Below, in pieces: positions 4,617 to 6,430 of a DNA stretch of 6,430 nucleotides. Source of the DNA: Acetofilamentum sp. GTDB taxonomy: Bacteria; Bacteroidota; Bacteroidia; Bacteroidales; JAFGXI01. Made by a program: the position numbers and the translations under genes. The stretch lies in NCBI GenBank assembly GCA_020720565.1, contig DYOK01000156.1, forward strand, positions 1 through 6,430, read 5' to 3'. The notes under the pieces are model-generated. The model worked only from the letters and a program-made list of their open reading frames with translations. It was not told where the DNA came from and ran no database searches. The number at the start of each line of letters is the position of its first letter. Within the stretch, counting starts at the first letter, position 1.

Positions 4617-6430
4617 TTATCGAACAATCGTTACTAGACCTTGGTAGGTTTTATCTTGACCTTTAGTATCTAAAATGTAAACATAGGTTCCCAGTGCTAA
4701 CTCTAAGCCATTCCAAGTACCATCCCAATTAACACTTTGATCTGCATAACCCATTCCACTACCTGAATAGGAGTATACTTGGTCACCCCATCGATTAAAG
4801 ATGTGAATTTCTATTTTGTCGAAAGATTGAATGCCTAGAATTTCCCAAGTATCATTTACACCATCGGCATTGGGTGTAATTACAGAAGGAATACACAAAG
4901 GGATTTCAATTTTAAATAAACTATAAGCTTTACAACCTTTACTATCTTTAATGCCAAGCTGATAAACTATAGAATTAAGATTGGTAAATTGATTTTGAGA
5001 ACTATATGAACCACCATCAATATTATATTCGTATGCAGGTGTGCCTCCTAAGCCACCAACTGTAATCGAGCCATTAGGAACACCACAGTTACTTACACTA
5101 ATGATTGTTGGGGTATCAAATGTAGGCAACTTGTTAACTATAACCTCAACGGTATCGTGAATTGAACACATGTGTTCATCGGTGATCGTTAAATAGTATG
5201 ACGTTGTGTTTGAGGGGAATACTATTAAGCTATCATTTTGGTTTGCGTCTCCCCAAGTATATTCTAACGCACTGTAGCCTGCCGAAGCCGAAGCGTCAAT
5301 GACAAAGGTATCGCCAAAACAAATTTCAGAGGGAGAAGTCCATTGAATTGTAGGCAATTTATAAAGTTCAACATGCAAGGTATCTGTTTGATTACAACTG
5401 TGTCCATCTGTTGCCGTAACAATATAATCGCAAGAAACAGAGGGTGTTATTTGATGCGATTGACCATTTCCTAAGCCATTGTTCCAATTGTAACTGATGC
5501 TTCCGAATCCTGAACTACCACCAGCGTCAATGTGCGTGCTTTGACCAAAGCAGATGCTTTGATCGGCTCCTGCATTGGCTAATGGTAAACTATGGGTTAA
5601 TATTTCAACGGTATCTTTGTTGATACAACCATTTAAATCGGCTGTAACAATATAGGTGCTGCTTCCAAGCGGTGGTGTAAAGGCTAGGCCATCGGAAATA
5701 CTTTGATTCCACGAAACATTCGCTGTATCTGGGTTATTTGCGGTAAGTGTGGCGTTCAAACCGATGCATATTTCTAGATCAGAGCCTGCATTCACATTCG
5801 GGATAGGTTTAACGACAACAGTGACATCATCTGTATTTTTACAACCATTGGCATCTGTACCCTCAACAATATATGTTGTGGTAGCACTTGGTGTTACGGT
5901 CACAGACGCGGTATTTCCAGCACTATTATCCCAAATAAAGCTTGAAGCACCTGTAGCAGTAAGTGTAGTATTTTCTCCAGGACAAATTGATGCATCAACA
6001 CCAGCAGAAACATTTGGTAATGCATTTACAGTCACTGTAACTTGGTCGGTCGCTGTACATCCATTGGCAGTATTAGTTACCGTAACGGTGTAGGTCGTTG
6101 TTGCGGATGGATTGGATGTCGGATTAGATACCGTACTCGAGCTTAATCCAGTGCTTGGACTCCATGCGTATGTATTCCCTGCAACTGTGGCCGAGCCTAT
6201 GGCTACGCCACCCACATTCGAGGTGCAAGTGATGGATGCATCAGCTCCTGCATTGGCGGTAGGCATATTTGCATTTACAGTCACTGTAACTTGGTCGGTC
6301 GCTGTACATCCGCTGGCTGTATTGCTTACCGTAACGGTGTAGGTCGTTGTTGCGGATGGATTGGCTGTAGGATTCGATACCGTACTCGAGCTTAATCCTG
6401 TGCTTGGACTCCATGCGTATGTATTCCCTG
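4617..6430 (-). CDS. Large Ig-like repeat surface protein with gliding-motility-type C-terminal sorting domain (N-terminus outside window)
   Basis: This is the C-terminal 603 residues of a larger protein; the frame stays open to the right edge, and the Met codon at 6284 falls inside a repeat and is not the start. From the visible N-side: a partial Ig-like domain (6267-6430), a complete one (6021-6266), then four more (5805-6020, 5589-5804, 5358-5588, 5130-5357). Most open with a pattern like LPxxNAGxDxSICxG, have a central Y/W-containing strand, and end in TTTYxVTxTDxNGC with a T-rich last strand. Each complete domain keeps two cysteines (ICxG and GC types), probably a disulfide. Next come a SprB-like repeat (4899-5129, NGSITVGGLGGTP and IDGG motifs) and a type IX type B C-terminal domain (4620-4892). 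The protein is expected to be exported by Sec, then by T9SS, and displayed on the surface or released, most likely as an adhesin; the ligand is unknown. The PorP/SprF-family gene follows downstream in a likely operon. Confidence 0.92.
   Translation of the reverse strand, partial: GNTYAWSPSTGLSSSTVSNPTANPSATTTYTVTVSNTASGCTATDQVTVTVNANMPTANAGADASITCTSNVGGVAIGSATVAGNTYAWSPSTGLSSSTVSNPTSNPSATTTYTVTVTNTANGCTATDQVTVTVNALPNVSAGVDASICPGENTTLTATGASSFIWDNSAGNTASVTVTPSATTTYIVEGTDANGCKNTDDVTVVVKPIPNVNAGSDLEICIGLNATLTANNPDTANVSWNQSISDGLAFTPPLGSSTYIVTADLNGCINKDTVEILTHSLPLANAGADQSICFGQSTHIDAGGSSGFGSISYNWNNGLGNGQSHQITPSVSCDYIVTATDGHSCNQTDTLHVELYKLPTIQWTSPSEICFGDTFVIDASASAGYSALEYTWGDANQNDSLIVFPSNTTSYYLTITDEHMCSIHDTVEVIVNKLPTFDTPTIISVSNCGVPNGSITVGGLGGTPAYEYNIDGGSYSSQNQFTNLNSIVYQLGIKDSKGCKAYSLFKIEIPLCIPSVITPNADGVNDTWEILGIQSFDKIEIHIFNRWGDQVYSYSGSGMGYADQSVNWDGTWNGLELALGTYVYILDTKGQDKTYQGLVTIVR
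4620..4892 (-). other. Type B T9SS C-terminal domain (CHU_C / gliding motility-associated)
   Basis: The last 91 residues carry the hallmarks of this domain: IPSVITPNADGVNDTWEI at its start, IFNRWGDQVY in the middle, NWDGTWNG followed by LALGTYVYIL, and a closing strand ending in GLVTIVR. In Flavobacterium johnsoniae such type B domains direct cargo through the type IX system, and unlike type A domains they depend on a PorP/SprF-like partner. The match is by motif and by its position at the very C-terminus. Confidence 0.93.
6022..6430 (-). repeat. Tandem 249-bp repeat in the surface-protein gene (two copies visible, the outer one cut by the edge)
   Basis: Bases 6022-6181 and 6271-6430 align without gaps at an offset of 249 bp (83 codons). 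By eye I count 9 differences in 160 positions, about 94% identity. The differences cluster in two short patches (near 6063-6076 and 6121-6134 in the inner copy), leaving runs of about 41 identical bases. The unit is one Ig-like domain. Other domains in the array resemble each other only at protein level and have different lengths (72-77 residues), so these two are recent duplicates and the series probably continues beyond the edge. Confidence 0.9.

Noticed and set aside
5749..6342. Two open frames on the + strand opposite the surface-protein repeats, rich in Val and Thr
   Set aside because: They mirror the low-complexity Thr/Val repeat coding on the other strand, resemble each other because the repeats do, have no recognisable domain, and lie fully inside a well-supported gene.
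1..6430. CRISPR arrays, insertion sequences, tRNA or rRNA genes
   Set aside because: No short direct repeats with regular spacers, no transposase or terminal inverted repeats and no tRNA- or rRNA-like stretch were seen by eye; the only sizeable repeats are the coding repeats of the surface protein.

Overview
The window comes from a member of the Bacteroidota. It is AT-rich with weak or absent Shine-Dalgarno sites. It carries a Bacteroidota-type -7 promoter element (TAnnTTTG), signal peptides ending in 'AQ', a PorP/SprF-family protein, and a secreted repeat protein with a gliding-motility-type C-terminal sorting domain, all hallmarks of a type IX secretion system (T9SS). I cannot name the genus.

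Layout. On the + strand from the left: an exported glutathione-peroxidase-like thiol peroxidase (49-585) closed by a strong intrinsic terminator (627-667); then, from a promoter almost touching its start codon, an 822-residue signal protein (707-3175) with a signal peptide, a TPR array, one membrane helix, a coiled coil and a SpoIIE/PP2C-type phosphatase domain; then a short gene for the small subunit of exodeoxyribonuclease VII (xseB, 3359-3556). On the - strand, converging on xseB: a very large Ig-like repeat surface protein whose N-terminus lies beyond the right edge (4617-6430), followed 52 bases downstream by a PorP/SprF-family gene (3659-4564). A hairpin with a T-tract on the - strand (3589-3636) closes that pair.

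How the genes work together. The - strand pair is a recognisable functional unit: a T9SS substrate with a type B C-terminal domain and the outer-membrane PorP/SprF protein that, by analogy with SprB/SprF, would help secrete or anchor it. The three + strand genes are probably separate units: oxidative defence in the periplasm, transmembrane signalling to a cytoplasmic protein phosphatase, and DNA repair. No link between them and the secretion pair is visible.

Nothing here is clearly an undescribed system. The most informative points are the near-identical 249-bp tandem repeats at the right edge, the secretion module, the TPR-phosphatase receptor without visible partners, its possible leaderless mRNA, and an xseB without adjacent xseA.
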